A stretch of DNA of 59,801 nt from Pirellulales bacterium (GTDB lineage Bacteria > Planctomycetota > Planctomycetia > Pirellulales > JAEUIK01), in contig JAIBBZ010000035.1 in the NCBI GenBank assembly GCA_019694435.1, positions 1 through 59,801 on the forward strand. The letters run 5' to 3'. Positions 48,946 to 56,270 of the stretch are shown here, piece after piece. Within the stretch, counting starts at the first letter, position 1. The number at the start of each line of letters is the position of its first letter. A program made the translations under genes and the position numbers. The notes beneath the pieces were generated by a model. The model had not been told where the DNA came from and searched no databases. It saw nothing but the letters and a program-made list of their open reading frames with translations.

Positions 48946-49289
48946 GTCCAGGATGTCCAGCCGGTGTCCATCCTGCTGACGGCATCCTGGACAACGAAAG
49001 TCGTTATTTAGCAATGGGTTCCAAGTGGATGTCCAGGATGTCCAGGTACAAACAACAAATAAGACTCATTTATTCAAAAGTAGTAAATGTGTTATGACAC
49101 AACAGCAAGCTGTAGTGCTTGAGGTATTACGTTTGTAATACACAAAATAGATGCATTCTATTTCTTCCACACCCTGGACATCTTGGACGTGGGGGGCACT
49201 AGCCCTGTCTTTCCCCGGAAAACCCGGCCTTTTTCGTGTCCAGCCAAACAGCCCAAAACCTGACAGCGGTAGGACGGATGCTGGACATC
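48946..49289. repeat. Iteron-like 9-mers (GATGTCCAG)
   Basis: Exact copies at 48952, 49028 and 49037 on the plus strand and at 49174 and 49281 on the minus strand. The 15-mer GTCCAGGATGTCCAG occurs at 48946 and 49031 and, inverted with one change, at 49174. An 11-base inverted partial copy is at 48982. Between lies AT-rich DNA. This is the pattern of an iteron origin beside its replicase gene. Confidence 0.65.
49124..49163. repeat. Two perfect short hairpins in the AT-rich origin region
   Basis: GTATTAC-GTTT-GTAATAC at 49124-49141 and AAATAGA-TGCAT-TCTATTT at 49145-49163, three bases apart. Both are perfect 7-bp stems in AT-rich DNA with no T-run context that would make them terminators. Confidence 0.55.
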
Positions 49290-49477
49290 AGCGCTCGTAT
49301 AAGCTCCAGAGTCTTCGCTCGCCATTTGATCCAAGACAACCCCTGTATGTTAGCGCGGTCGCATATCCTATTTTTGCGGAAATATGCGGAGGCCCCGGGA
49401 GAGATTCTGTTGCGATAACCCCAAGAAATGAACCACCCCCCGGGGGTGTCGTACGTGCTTGTGTGTCGCCTTGCGAG

Positions 49478-49626
49478 GTCCCTCTATTAGTAATAAAAAA
49501 TCGCAGGGCAAAAATGTTACCAGATTTGTCCGAAGCTGGCATCGCTGTGTTAAGCATGGACAAGTTATGACGTTACGTTCGTCCCCTATAGGTAATAACA
49601 AATCACGGGGCAAAAATATTATCAGA
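49478..49626. repeat. Imperfect direct repeats of about 46 bp, 103 bp apart
   Basis: Copies at 49478-49524 and 49581-49626 share GTCCC-TAT, then GTAATAA, AAATC and GGGCAAAAAT before TTA-CAGA. About 30 of the last 35 bases agree. No coding frame is common to both. They may bind a replication protein or encode a small RNA. Confidence 0.55.
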
Positions 49627-50240
49627 AAAAAGGTCCATGAACGATGGTTGTAATGAAAGGAGAGGCAAGAAGCTAAGGCGCTTAGAGGCAAATCCTCTAC
49701 AGTCGCTAGCACCGCGCGGTTACACGTTCCGTGCACCGATTAAGTATATGAATACAGCGGCTCAACGGAATAAATGGCGCGCACGTGCTTAGAACAAGTC
49801 TTGTTCGAAGATCGTCGCATGATGAGAATGCACGCGGCGAGGGTTTTTGGTTTGGCTCTGGTTCAACCCGGATGCCGAGGAGACGGGGTGGCGGCGCAGC
49901 GTTGCCACTGTCACACGAGAAGGAACCTGACCGCGTCTGGCGTGGCCAGCAAGATCGGGTTTTTGCACGTCGAGCCGTACGGATCGGTCGAAGGCTCTCA
50001 GACGGCCGAAAGTGATCGGGATTGCTTGAGGGGCCGCCGCGAATCAATGGCCAAATTGTGTTGCCTTCGGGTGTTCAAAGCCCGTGTACGTCCCTGCCCC
50101 GCCTACGTGGGCCTTCTAATGCGCCGCGATTAGCTGCGGATTGTGCCGATTGTAGCGGCGCGAAGCAGGGTTGCGTTTTGGCAAACCCGGCGTGCTAGAT
50201 TTACAAGTCTTGTTAGTTGCAATCCGCCAAAGGTTGAGCC

Positions 50241-50903
50241 GTGCGATTCTCTGCTTTAATCGTCTGTGCGAGCCTGTGCGCGCCGGCTTCCAATGTAATA
50301 GCACAAAGCTACTACGTGGTTCCGGCACATCAGCAGCCGGTCTACTATTATTATTACGCCGCACAGCAGACGTATTACCATCCTGCCGAGTTGTCGTATT
50401 GCGACGAGTGCGACTCGTCTTGGCTTTACGAGTCCACGGCACGACAGGTAATCGAGTACCAATTCGGTCCCGAGCCTTGCCTGATTCGAGTTCCCGAGAC
50501 TCAGGTTAAGTCGCTACAGGTAGATCGGCCACCAGTTATCGGCGTGCCTCACAAAGGCGCGCCCTTGAAGTTGCCGGAAGGGACCCAAGCACCGTCGCCC
50601 GAAGTTCTCTTGGCTGCAACGCGCGAGGCAGTCTCAAGCATATCGGGGTTTCACTTGGGCCGGGCATGCATTGATTCGGGGGACTCACTAGATGTTCAGT
50701 TTTCAAGGGATGATGAAGTGACTGGCCGCGTCGAAGCCAAGCTAGTTGGCAGGACGATAGAAATCACGGCCTGGATACAACCGAAAGTTGCCGACCCAAA
50801 CAGCCAACCATCGGCTGCTACGAAAGATGAGGCAATGAGGGCGTTTATTGCGGTTCGTCAGCAACTCGCTACAGTGCTGCAAATACCCATCCCCCAGGAT
50901 TGA
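50241..50903 (+). CDS. Secreted hypothetical protein with Tyr-rich N-terminus
   Basis: A 220-residue exported protein of unknown family. It starts with GTG at 50241 (AAAGG eight bases upstream) and a signal peptide, MRFSALIVCASLCAPASNVIAQ. Then comes a Tyr-rich segment (residues 24-46, with YYYYY), a CDEC motif near 54-57 and a C-terminal domain (120-220) with alternating strands and helices. The membrane-protein gene follows at once, its start 8 bases after the stop, and is probably made with it. Its Tyr-rich segment may be structural; nothing else is clear. Confidence 0.6.
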   Translation: MRFSALIVCASLCAPASNVIAQSYYVVPAHQQPVYYYYYAAQQTYYHPAELSYCDECDSSWLYESTARQVIEYQFGPEPCLIRVPETQVKSLQVDRPPVIGVPHKGAPLKLPEGTQAPSPEVLLAATREAVSSISGFHLGRACIDSGDSLDVQFSRDDEVTGRVEAKLVGRTIEITAWIQPKVADPNSQPSAATKDEAMRAFIAVRQQLATVLQIPIPQD

Positions 50904-50908
50904 CCCTG

Positions 50909-51499
50909 ATGACCAAGAAAGCGGCGGCCAAGACTAAGAAATCAGCAGCCGATGCCGAAACTCCGGACAAGCCCCTAGAACCGCAGGCGGAACCGGCTCA
51001 GCTCTGGCAATACTGGCGTATCGCTACAAATACCTTCTATGCCCGCATCGCCGCCGGGATCATTCTTTGCGTCTTTGTGCTGCTGGCGTTCCGTGAACTC
51101 TTCAACGCCCACCAGTCGCCGAACAACACGGATGCGAGTACAGGCGAGGCGCTTTTTCAGTTCTTCGTTGAAGTCGGAATTCCTACAGGCATCTATTTCG
51201 CTTTGATCTTCCGGCTAGCCGCCAAGACGCCTCGAAAGGCAAAGTTCCACAACCTTGCGCCGTTTTTTGTCTTGCTCGTTCTTCTCGCCAGTTGGTGGAC
51301 ACTCTGCCAAGTTTCATGGCTTTGCGATGGCATCAAAGTGCTTGTTGACGTGCCAATCGACGACTACCACACACAAAAGCAGTACGCGACCCGGCCGTTA
51401 AGAGACGGAATCGACCAACTGTGCCAGTACAGCGCGCCGGTTTTTGCTTTTCTGTTGAGTCTCGACGTGATTGGGGCGACGAGCAATGGTCGGCCATAG
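50909..51499 (+). CDS. Hypothetical membrane protein of element 1
   Basis: A 196-residue protein with an N-terminal Lys/Ala-rich cytoplasmic tail (MTKKAAAKTKKSAADAE) and three hydrophobic segments (about residues 48-66, 87-106 and 118-138). A C-terminal stretch (165-190) is weaker hydrophobic. I do not recognise a family. ATG at 50909, chosen over the TTG at 50900, lies eight bases after the stop of the secreted-protein gene. The pair may form an envelope system (secreted plus membrane partner) carried as cargo. Confidence 0.6.
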   Translation: MTKKAAAKTKKSAADAETPDKPLEPQAEPAQLWQYWRIATNTFYARIAAGIILCVFVLLAFRELFNAHQSPNNTDASTGEALFQFFVEVGIPTGIYFALIFRLAAKTPRKAKFHNLAPFFVLLVLLASWWTLCQVSWLCDGIKVLVDVPIDDYHTQKQYATRPLRDGIDQLCQYSAPVFAFLLSLDVIGATSNGRP

Positions 51500-51506
51500 G
51501 CTTCGG

Positions 51507-51848
51507 CTAGTTGGCTGCTGTGCCGACAAGGTCTTTCTCTGCTGGCGCAGATGGTAAACCAAGCACGAGCGGTAGCACGTCGTTAAGCGCACCGTCGATC
51601 TTGAAGACGTGAAGCCGCTTGATGTATTGCTTCTCGGCAAGCTGCGAAAGCGCTTGGATTGCGCGGTAGACACGAACCAATGCGTCGTCTTCGTCAGGCA
51701 TTGCATAGACGCTTAGTTGCGTGAACTCTGTGAAGCCATGTTGCGAAAGGCACGCCCGAATGCGGTTGTAGATGGTAGGGATCGTAACTGAAGCCCTGTC
51801 GCAAGCCTTAGTGTCAACATCGTAGGCGATTACCCATCGGTCAGCCAT
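51507..51848 (-). CDS. vapD: VapD-family protein (Cas2-like endoribonuclease)
   Basis: A 113-residue protein with a ferredoxin-like fold pattern. It reads WVIAYDVDTKAC at the start (VapD/Cas2 beta-1 with its conserved acidic residue), IYNRIRACLSQHGFTEFTQLSVYAMPDE (alpha-1/beta-2), a helix with RAIQALSQLAEKQYIKRLHVFKIDGALNDVLPLV, as in VapD of Haemophilus and Helicobacter. VapD cleaves mRNA, and in Haemophilus forms a toxin-antitoxin pair with VapX. The start at 51848 has GGAGG eight bases upstream. The gene upstream (51935) is a candidate partner. VapD is structurally related to Cas2, but no CRISPR array is present. Confidence 0.72.
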   Translation of the reverse strand: MADRWVIAYDVDTKACDRASVTIPTIYNRIRACLSQHGFTEFTQLSVYAMPDEDDALVRVYRAIQALSQLAEKQYIKRLHVFKIDGALNDVLPLVLGLPSAPAEKDLVGTAAN

Positions 51849-51934
51849 TGTTTTGTCCTCCAAGATCGGTTTGGAACTCTAGCGAAAATCCTATTGGGTT
51901 CGTCGTCGGAACGCAAAACAGCCACGCACGACGT

Positions 51935-52180
51935 TTACGGCTTTGGCGGATCGCGGAACCACTCTTCCAATTTTGGGCGTTCCCGTAAGTATATATACTC
52001 GTACGGCTCGTCGCTCCCGTTCGGATGTGCGAGCTTGTAGACGTAGGTCGAGACGCGCAAGTCGATGACGGTATCGCCAAAGTCGCCGTCCATCGTCTCG
52101 CCAATTAGCACGTCGGGCAAGAAGGGTAGATCGGCCTCTTTGCCATCGTATGGGCCACCGTAGAAACTGACCTTTGGCAT
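51935..52180 (-). CDS. Small protein of the GGPxDG phage/plasmid type
   Basis: An 81-residue protein starting MPKVSFYGGPYDGKEADLPFLPD and ending in VYKLAHPNGSDEPYEYIYL then EWFRDPPKP. The GGPYDG block is common in short proteins of phages and plasmids; their function is not known. AGGGGG lies seven bases before the ATG. It is 86 bases upstream of vapD on the same strand and could be its antitoxin partner by position only. Confidence 0.55.
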   Translation of the reverse strand: MPKVSFYGGPYDGKEADLPFLPDVLIGETMDGDFGDTVIDLRVSTYVYKLAHPNGSDEPYEYIYLRERPKLEEWFRDPPKP

Positions 52181-52245
52181 GATGCGCCCCCTTGGCCGAA
52201 GTTTGCCGGATGGCTTCAATCAGCAGTTGTCTAGGAAATCCTGGA

Positions 52246-52803
52246 TTATTGAGGACAATTGCTTGACTCGTGGGGCGGATCGCAATCCAGCTTTAACTGT
52301 CGGGCTTCAACTTGCAGTCCCTCTGCGTCAACCTGAACATCGACAAGCTCAGGATTGACGCACGGGGCCACCATCAGAACCAAGTCGAAGGTATCGCCCG
52401 CATTCATGTATTCGATCTGATAGGACAGGTGTCCGTCAGGTGATTCAAGAGTCGCGAGGCGTCGGCACATTATCTGGCGAACGGTCCAAAACTGCGAGTC
52501 CACAACTTGGTTCCCGTCGCCGGGGTATACTTGAACTTTTATGTTACGGATATGCGTTCCTCTTCGCAGCTTCATTCGCGATACGAGATAGGCGGCATTG
52601 TGAACAGCGTGATTATTTACGACCAATTCCACTCGCGGGTCAGCTATTGCTTGCGGTGACTGCAAGAATCCGCGATGAAAGCGCTCAACTACCATGCATG
52701 GCACGCCGAGCTTTTCACGACGAATGTCAAACTGGTGCTTGAGATAAGCTCCTAACGCAGTCGTCGCACATGCGATCAATAGTGTTGCCCAAATGGGGAC
52801 CAT
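52246..52803 (-). CDS. Hypothetical protein with N-terminal membrane anchor
   Basis: A 185-residue protein. Residues 3-20 are hydrophobic (MVPIWATLLIACATTALGAYL), then a basic turn and a soluble domain with strands (VVERFHRGFL, VELVVNNHAVHNAAYLVSRMKL, LSYQIEYMNAGDTFDLVLMVAP) that look like an immunoglobulin-type or C2 fold. No enzyme motif. GGAGG lies seven bases before the ATG. Cargo of element 1; function unknown. Confidence 0.6.
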   Translation of the reverse strand: MVPIWATLLIACATTALGAYLKHQFDIRREKLGVPCMVVERFHRGFLQSPQAIADPRVELVVNNHAVHNAAYLVSRMKLRRGTHIRNIKVQVYPGDGNQVVDSQFWTVRQIMCRRLATLESPDGHLSYQIEYMNAGDTFDLVLMVAPCVNPELVDVQVDAEGLQVEARQLKLDCDPPHESSNCPQ

Positions 52804-52852
52804 TGCTCTGCCTCCGGTGTGTGTGTCAAGACAGCTTGAAAAAATCTTTCAC

Positions 52853-53584
52853 TTACCGGCGTTTGTTGTTGGTGCTGTCTTTCTCGGCCGCTACTCGTAG
52901 CTCCTTAACGGTAAAGAGCGGTCTAGCTACAGGATAAGAGATTGCTTCTTGCCCCAATTCATGCGTGCGTGTTTCAACGACATACAACACGGAATTGTAG
53001 AGGGTAGGTGGTGCATTGCGTGCAACGCCCTTAGTAGGAAAGCGGGTCACCCATAAATGCCCAGCGAACCCACCACCAACTGTGATCGCCCCCGAAGCAG
53101 GCTCACCGCGCACGAGAGGCACAGAACGGCTAACCGTAAGGCCATAAGCCAATAGCATGTCATCGGGACCAAGAATCTTGATTAGATCGCAGTCATAGAT
53201 TACCCCGATGCTGCCGACCTTACCGTTGCTGGGTAGTTCTGGAATAGAGAGCAGCCGCACGTCTTGCGTATGGTCGAGCAGCTTTAGGGTCTTGCGCTGT
53301 TGAGCAAGTTCCTCCTGTAGCTCCGTCTTCCTGTCTCGGCTATTTGCTTTCTTCAACTGTTCGACAGTAAGTGTTATTGATTCACGCATGCCAACAATCG
53401 CTTGAGGGCGATACGCCTTTACAGCCGTCACAAACGCCACTGCTGCGGCTTCCCGGTCAATCTCTTGATCCTGGATGAGGGGAAGTATTCGCTCTAGGTC
53501 TTCAGGCTTCACCTTCACCTTGTCGCCCGCGAACAACGGACAAGTCAGGAGTGCAAGGCAACACAGGACAAGTGCAATACGCAT
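52853..53584 (-). CDS. Secreted hypothetical protein of element 1
   Basis: A 243-residue exported protein. The ATG at 53584 has GAGGG seven bases upstream and gives a signal peptide (MRIALVLCCLALLTCPLFAG); the frame before it has no signal. The mature part has a coiled-coil segment (about residues 70-110, EQLKKANSRDRKTELQEELAQQRKTLKLLD) and a beta-rich C-terminal half with GKVGSIGVIYDCDLIKILG. I do not recognise a family. Confidence 0.6.
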   Translation of the reverse strand: MRIALVLCCLALLTCPLFAGDKVKVKPEDLERILPLIQDQEIDREAAAVAFVTAVKAYRPQAIVGMRESITLTVEQLKKANSRDRKTELQEELAQQRKTLKLLDHTQDVRLLSIPELPSNGKVGSIGVIYDCDLIKILGPDDMLLAYGLTVSRSVPLVRGEPASGAITVGGGFAGHLWVTRFPTKGVARNAPPTLYNSVLYVVETRTHELGQEAISYPVARPLFTVKELRVAAEKDSTNNKRR

Positions 53585-53727
53585 GAGAATGCCCTCAACT
53601 TCGGCGCCTGCTGCCGATTGTGCTGTGCCCGTTTGGAATGACTCCGCCACGCGCATGAGTGGAACGGAGCTACCGAAAGCCGGAGCGGGCCATTGTAGCG
53701 ACCCACAAGCTCAAGCGAAAAGAAAGA

Positions 53728-53766
53728 AGGACGACCCCAGTCTAGAGAAAACCGGGGCCGTCCTTG
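53728..53766 (-). terminator. Terminator downstream of the displaced int tail
   Basis: AAGGACG-A-CCCC ... GGGG-C-CGTCCTT: 11 pairs with one mismatch and a 15-base loop. On the minus strand the stem is followed by CTTTCTTTTC, so it works for transcripts coming from 53882-54097. Confidence 0.55.
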
Positions 53767-53881
53767 GTACCCAAGTATATGAGCCTTCCTTGGGCGGCCA
53801 CCACAACCCCCAGCCAAGAGATAGCCGGAAATCGCGGGGCCGGCTTGTGAGTGACTTTTTACCGCGAAGGTTCCTCAGGAT

Positions 53882-54097
53882 CTAGCGGATTCTGGCCAAG
53901 TCCGTTGAGGCAGTTGAGGCGATTGCATCAATCACGGCTCCACGGACTAAATCAGAGAGGCTTTGCCAATGAGCTAAGAGGCTAAGCAGCAAACCGGCTA
54001 GCTCCTGAGATTCGCACACGCGCGCTATCAATGGCGCTATCATGCTTAGGAAATCCGCTATTTCTTCGGGCTTTTTCTCAACGCCTTCTTGACTCAT
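53882..54097 (-). CDS. Displaced C-terminal segment of the element 1 integrase
   Basis: A 71-residue frame entered from the att core: MSQEGVEKKPEEIADFLSMIAPLIARVCESQELAG and a helical remainder to TAG at 53882-53884. Within att the frame is the same as that of int (SRPARxRTWDQGIMS in both), so in the excised circle it would form the last 69 residues of a 554-residue integrase. In the integrated state it has no promoter of its own that I can see. A minus-strand terminator follows 116 bases later. Its protein-like composition and the shared frame are seen; the joined product is inference. Confidence 0.65.
   Translation of the reverse strand: MSQEGVEKKPEEIADFLSMIAPLIARVCESQELAGLLLSLLAHWQSLSDLVRGAVIDAIASTASTDLARIR
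54020..54043 (+). repeat. Candidate integrase arm-type site, right
   Basis: 24 bases, 23 identical to 43982-44005, in the same direction, ending 47 bases before the right att copy. Two 12-base-spaced units of GCGCTATCA. Confidence 0.6.
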
Positions 54098-54136
54098 AAT
54101 CCCTTGGTCCCAGGTTCGAATCCTGGCGGGCCTACT
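54091..54136. repeat. Middle att site (element 1 right end / element 2 left end)
   Basis: 46 bases, 45 identical to the tRNA 3' part at 43799-43844. It is not a complete tRNA: sequence before it is unrelated. It is shared by the right end of element 1 and the left end of element 2. Confidence 0.88.
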
Positions 54137-55386
54137 AGACACGAATCTCGCGCTCCGTCATCGTCCGCCATCGTGCGAAATCCCGAGACTTTATGCGGTT
54201 TGTCCTCGTCGCGGTTTTCGCTCGTCGCCTCGTGGCGGGCCTTGCCGTGCGCTGACTGCGTCGGATTTTGCAGCGCCTGTTTGCCGCCTTCGACGGCACG
54301 CTTGTAGTGCTCGTCGGTCACTTGCAGATAGTGGGTCGTGGCAACCGCCTGCGAGTTGCCGATCCAGTCGCAAACGACGTGGCCGGGGAACTGCTCGGCC
54401 AATTCGGTCTGCCGCGTGCTGCGAAGATTCTGGAATAGCTTGGGCCACGGCTTGAGGCCGGCCCGGCGGATGATCTTGGTAAAGCGGGTCCGTAGGTTCT
54501 TCGTGGCGTCGCGCCGGATCGTGATGACGTACTCCGCCCGCTCGCTGGCCTCGTCCCAGACGGCGTCGAGGTAGGGCCGCAGCTCCGGAAAGATCGGCAC
54601 GACGCGCGACTCGCCGCCCTCGTGGTGCTCGGTCTTGGGGCTCCGCACGGTCATGCGCTCGCGTTCCCAGTCGATGTCATCCCACCGCAGGGCCAGGTGC
54701 TCCGAAGGGCACCGCAGGCCGCCGTAGCGGCTCAGCACGAACAGCAACCGCCATTGGGCATCGGGGCAGGCATCGAGCACGAGGCGGGCCTCGTCGCGGC
54801 TCACGAAGTAATAGCGGCTCGCGTTGCGCTGCACGGCCGCCTTAAGGTCGGCAAACGGATTGGCCAACACGAGGCCGCTGCGCACGGCTGCCCGAAGGAA
54901 TTGCTTGGCGATTCCGCATCGTCGCCGGATCGTGTTCTCGGCGAGTCCCTCTTTGACGAGGTGCAACCGGAAACCGTCGGCGTCGCCGGGGGTGATGTCG
55001 CGGAGCGGTTTGTCGGCTCCGAAGTAGTCGAGCAGATTGCGTTTCGTGTGGCCCAGCACGGTCGCGGTGCTCAATTTCACGTCGGCCCGCGATTTAAGAT
55101 AGTCGTCGAGGAAACCGCCCAGCATGGCACTGGCCCGCTTCGGCACGAGGCCCACCGCCGCCAGCCGACCGTAGAGCGTGTCGTCGAGCTTGCCCAGCCA
55201 GCGGGCCGTGTCGTCCTCGACCGGGTGCCGCGTGAGCGAGGCCACGACCAGCCGCTCGACGTGCAGCTTGACCCCCTCGGCCGTGCGCTGCGAAAGCTTG
55301 CCCAGGCGGATCGTCCGCCGCTTACTATCGGCTCCGGTGAATTGAATCACGCGCCGCCCGCCGGGTTGCTTGCTGATGCTGGCCAT
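54094..55386 (-). CDS. int: Tyrosine recombinase/integrase of element 2
   Basis: A 430-residue recombinase of the kind common in planctomycete genomes. The core-binding domain is at about 85-180; the catalytic residues are Arg225 (GGLRCPSE), Lys251, Arg322 (NLRSTRQTEL) and Tyr353 (THYLQV). The His before Arg322 is replaced by Asn (QNLR) and the usual second His position is in WIGNS, so the site deviates from RKHRHY; this form is frequent in the group. The last 12 residues (GPPGFEPGTKGL) are antisense to the tRNA part of att and the TGA (54094-54096) is inside the core, so unlike element 1 its end does not change on excision. GAGGA lies ten bases before the ATG. Confidence 0.9.
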   Translation of the reverse strand: MASISKQPGGRRVIQFTGADSKRRTIRLGKLSQRTAEGVKLHVERLVVASLTRHPVEDDTARWLGKLDDTLYGRLAAVGLVPKRASAMLGGFLDDYLKSRADVKLSTATVLGHTKRNLLDYFGADKPLRDITPGDADGFRLHLVKEGLAENTIRRRCGIAKQFLRAAVRSGLVLANPFADLKAAVQRNASRYYFVSRDEARLVLDACPDAQWRLLFVLSRYGGLRCPSEHLALRWDDIDWERERMTVRSPKTEHHEGGESRVVPIFPELRPYLDAVWDEASERAEYVITIRRDATKNLRTRFTKIIRRAGLKPWPKLFQNLRSTRQTELAEQFPGHVVCDWIGNSQAVATTHYLQVTDEHYKRAVEGGKQALQNPTQSAHGKARHEATSENRDEDKPHKVSGFRTMADDDGARDSCLVGPPGFEPGTKGL

Positions 55387-55401
55387 CGGTTGTCGTCCTC
55401 G

Positions 55402-55785
55402 CTAGGCCCGCTCACGCCGTTTCTGACGGTCGCGGATTGCTTTCTTGAGTGCTGCGTCGATCTTGTCCACGAGCTTCGCCGAGGGGGCATACTTGCCGCC
55501 CTCGATGCGGCTCAGGGTTTCTTGCCGCGTGCCGGCCAACTCGGCCAACTCGCGCTGGCTCAGGCCCGCCGTCCGCCGGTCGCGGATGATGTCGCGGGCC
55601 AGGCTGATGCGGGCATACTCTGCCGCCGGGTAGCGGCCGTGTTTGTCGGGCTTGGGCAGCGGGGGCAAGTCGCTATCGTCGAGCTTCACCTCGGCACCGG
55701 CGCGAGCGCACAGCCGCTCATACTCCGCCTCTTCGATGAGGACGAACCGCTTGCCCGCAACTTCGATCCGCTGGTGGCCGACCAC
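55402..55785 (-). CDS. HigA-type antitoxin, XRE HTH with N-terminal toxin-binding segment
   Basis: 127 residues. The N-terminal part (IEVAGKRFVLIEEAEYERL, residues 7-25) is typical for antitoxins of this class, and the HTH (about 70-120, RTAGLSQRELAELAGTRQETLSRIEGGKYAPS) is XRE type. It starts with GTG at 55785 (GAGGA eight bases upstream) and overlaps the toxin gene by 100 bases. It should bind the RelE-like toxin upstream and the promoter of the pair. Confidence 0.82.
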   Translation of the reverse strand: MVGHQRIEVAGKRFVLIEEAEYERLCARAGAEVKLDDSDLPPLPKPDKHGRYPAAEYARISLARDIIRDRRTAGLSQRELAELAGTRQETLSRIEGGKYAPSAKLVDKIDAALKKAIRDRQKRRERA

Positions 55786-56045
55786 GCTGCTTTTCCTCGA
55801 TAAACGCTCTTTCGATGCTCGATTGCTTCCACAATCACTTCGTCAGACACGATGCGAAACACAAGGCGATATTCGCCAATGCGCTTTCTGAGTAATCCAT
55901 GCAGGTTTCCGGTCAACCGTCTTGCGCCGCTATGGTACGCACCGTTTTCGAGTTGGCGGACTGTGTTGCAAACGCGCTGCTTCATGCGCTTTGACAAACC
56001 AGTGATCTGCCGTGCCGCGGTCTTAGTGAGGGATACCACAGGCAT
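55686..56045 (-). CDS. RelE/HigB-type toxin
   Basis: 119 residues. Residues 1-85 have the RelE/ParE fold: VSLTKTAARQITGLSKRMKQRV, QLENGAYHSGARRLTGNLHGLLRKRIGEYRLVFRI and VEAIEHRKSVYRG. RelE-type toxins cut mRNA on the ribosome. The part after YRG overlaps the antitoxin start in another frame and does not look like RelE. The ATG at 56045 has AGGA eight bases upstream. The toxin-first order is that of higBA. Confidence 0.8.
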   Translation of the reverse strand: MPVVSLTKTAARQITGLSKRMKQRVCNTVRQLENGAYHSGARRLTGNLHGLLRKRIGEYRLVFRIVSDEVIVEAIEHRKSVYRGKAAWSATSGSKLRASGSSSSKRRSMSGCALAPVPR

Positions 56046-56188
56046 TTTGATCATCCTATGACTAGAAAATGTTGCGTGGCAACTGAGAAGCTGCTTTGCC
56101 AGGGTCAATCGGGAACGGTGTTAGCTCGCCGTAGCGAACACAGCGTAATCGGGTGCGACAATGTTACCGCGACATATAGCCACATCCT

Positions 56189-56241
56189 GAAGGGGGCCAA
56201 CTTGGCTGAAGGGGGCCACACTCCGGGGACTGGCCCCCTTC
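56189..56241. repeat. GAAGGGGGCCA repeats with an 11-bp hairpin
   Basis: Direct copies at 56189-56199 and 56208-56218, and a perfect inverted copy TGGCCCCCTTC at 56231-56241. The second and third form an 11-bp stem with a 12-base loop. There is no T run, so a protein-binding site or RNA structure is more likely than a terminator. Confidence 0.6.
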
Positions 56242-56270
56242 GCGTTTTGGTGACCCACTTCGGGGCAAAA

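Larger units (their letters stand above)
48866..50240. other. 1.4-kb non-coding region of element 1, candidate replication origin
   Basis: No frame here has a family look. It holds five exact copies of GATGTCCAG, two short hairpins (49124-49141 and 49145-49163), an AT-rich stretch (49000-49170), a 46-bp imperfect direct repeat (49478/49581), and a GC-rich right part (49770-50200) in which I see nothing definite. Confidence 0.6.

Noticed and set aside
49774..50133. Plus-strand frame of 119 residues in the origin region
   Set aside because: Composition is rich in Arg/Cys/His without pattern, there is no ribosome site, and it overlaps other equally poor frames.
51507..51848. Cas2 of a CRISPR system
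   Set aside because: The protein fits VapD better, and there is no Cas1, no other cas gene and no repeat-spacer array.
54091..54136. A second tRNA gene
   Set aside because: Only the 3' part from the anticodon stem on is present; the 5' half is unrelated, so it is an att copy.
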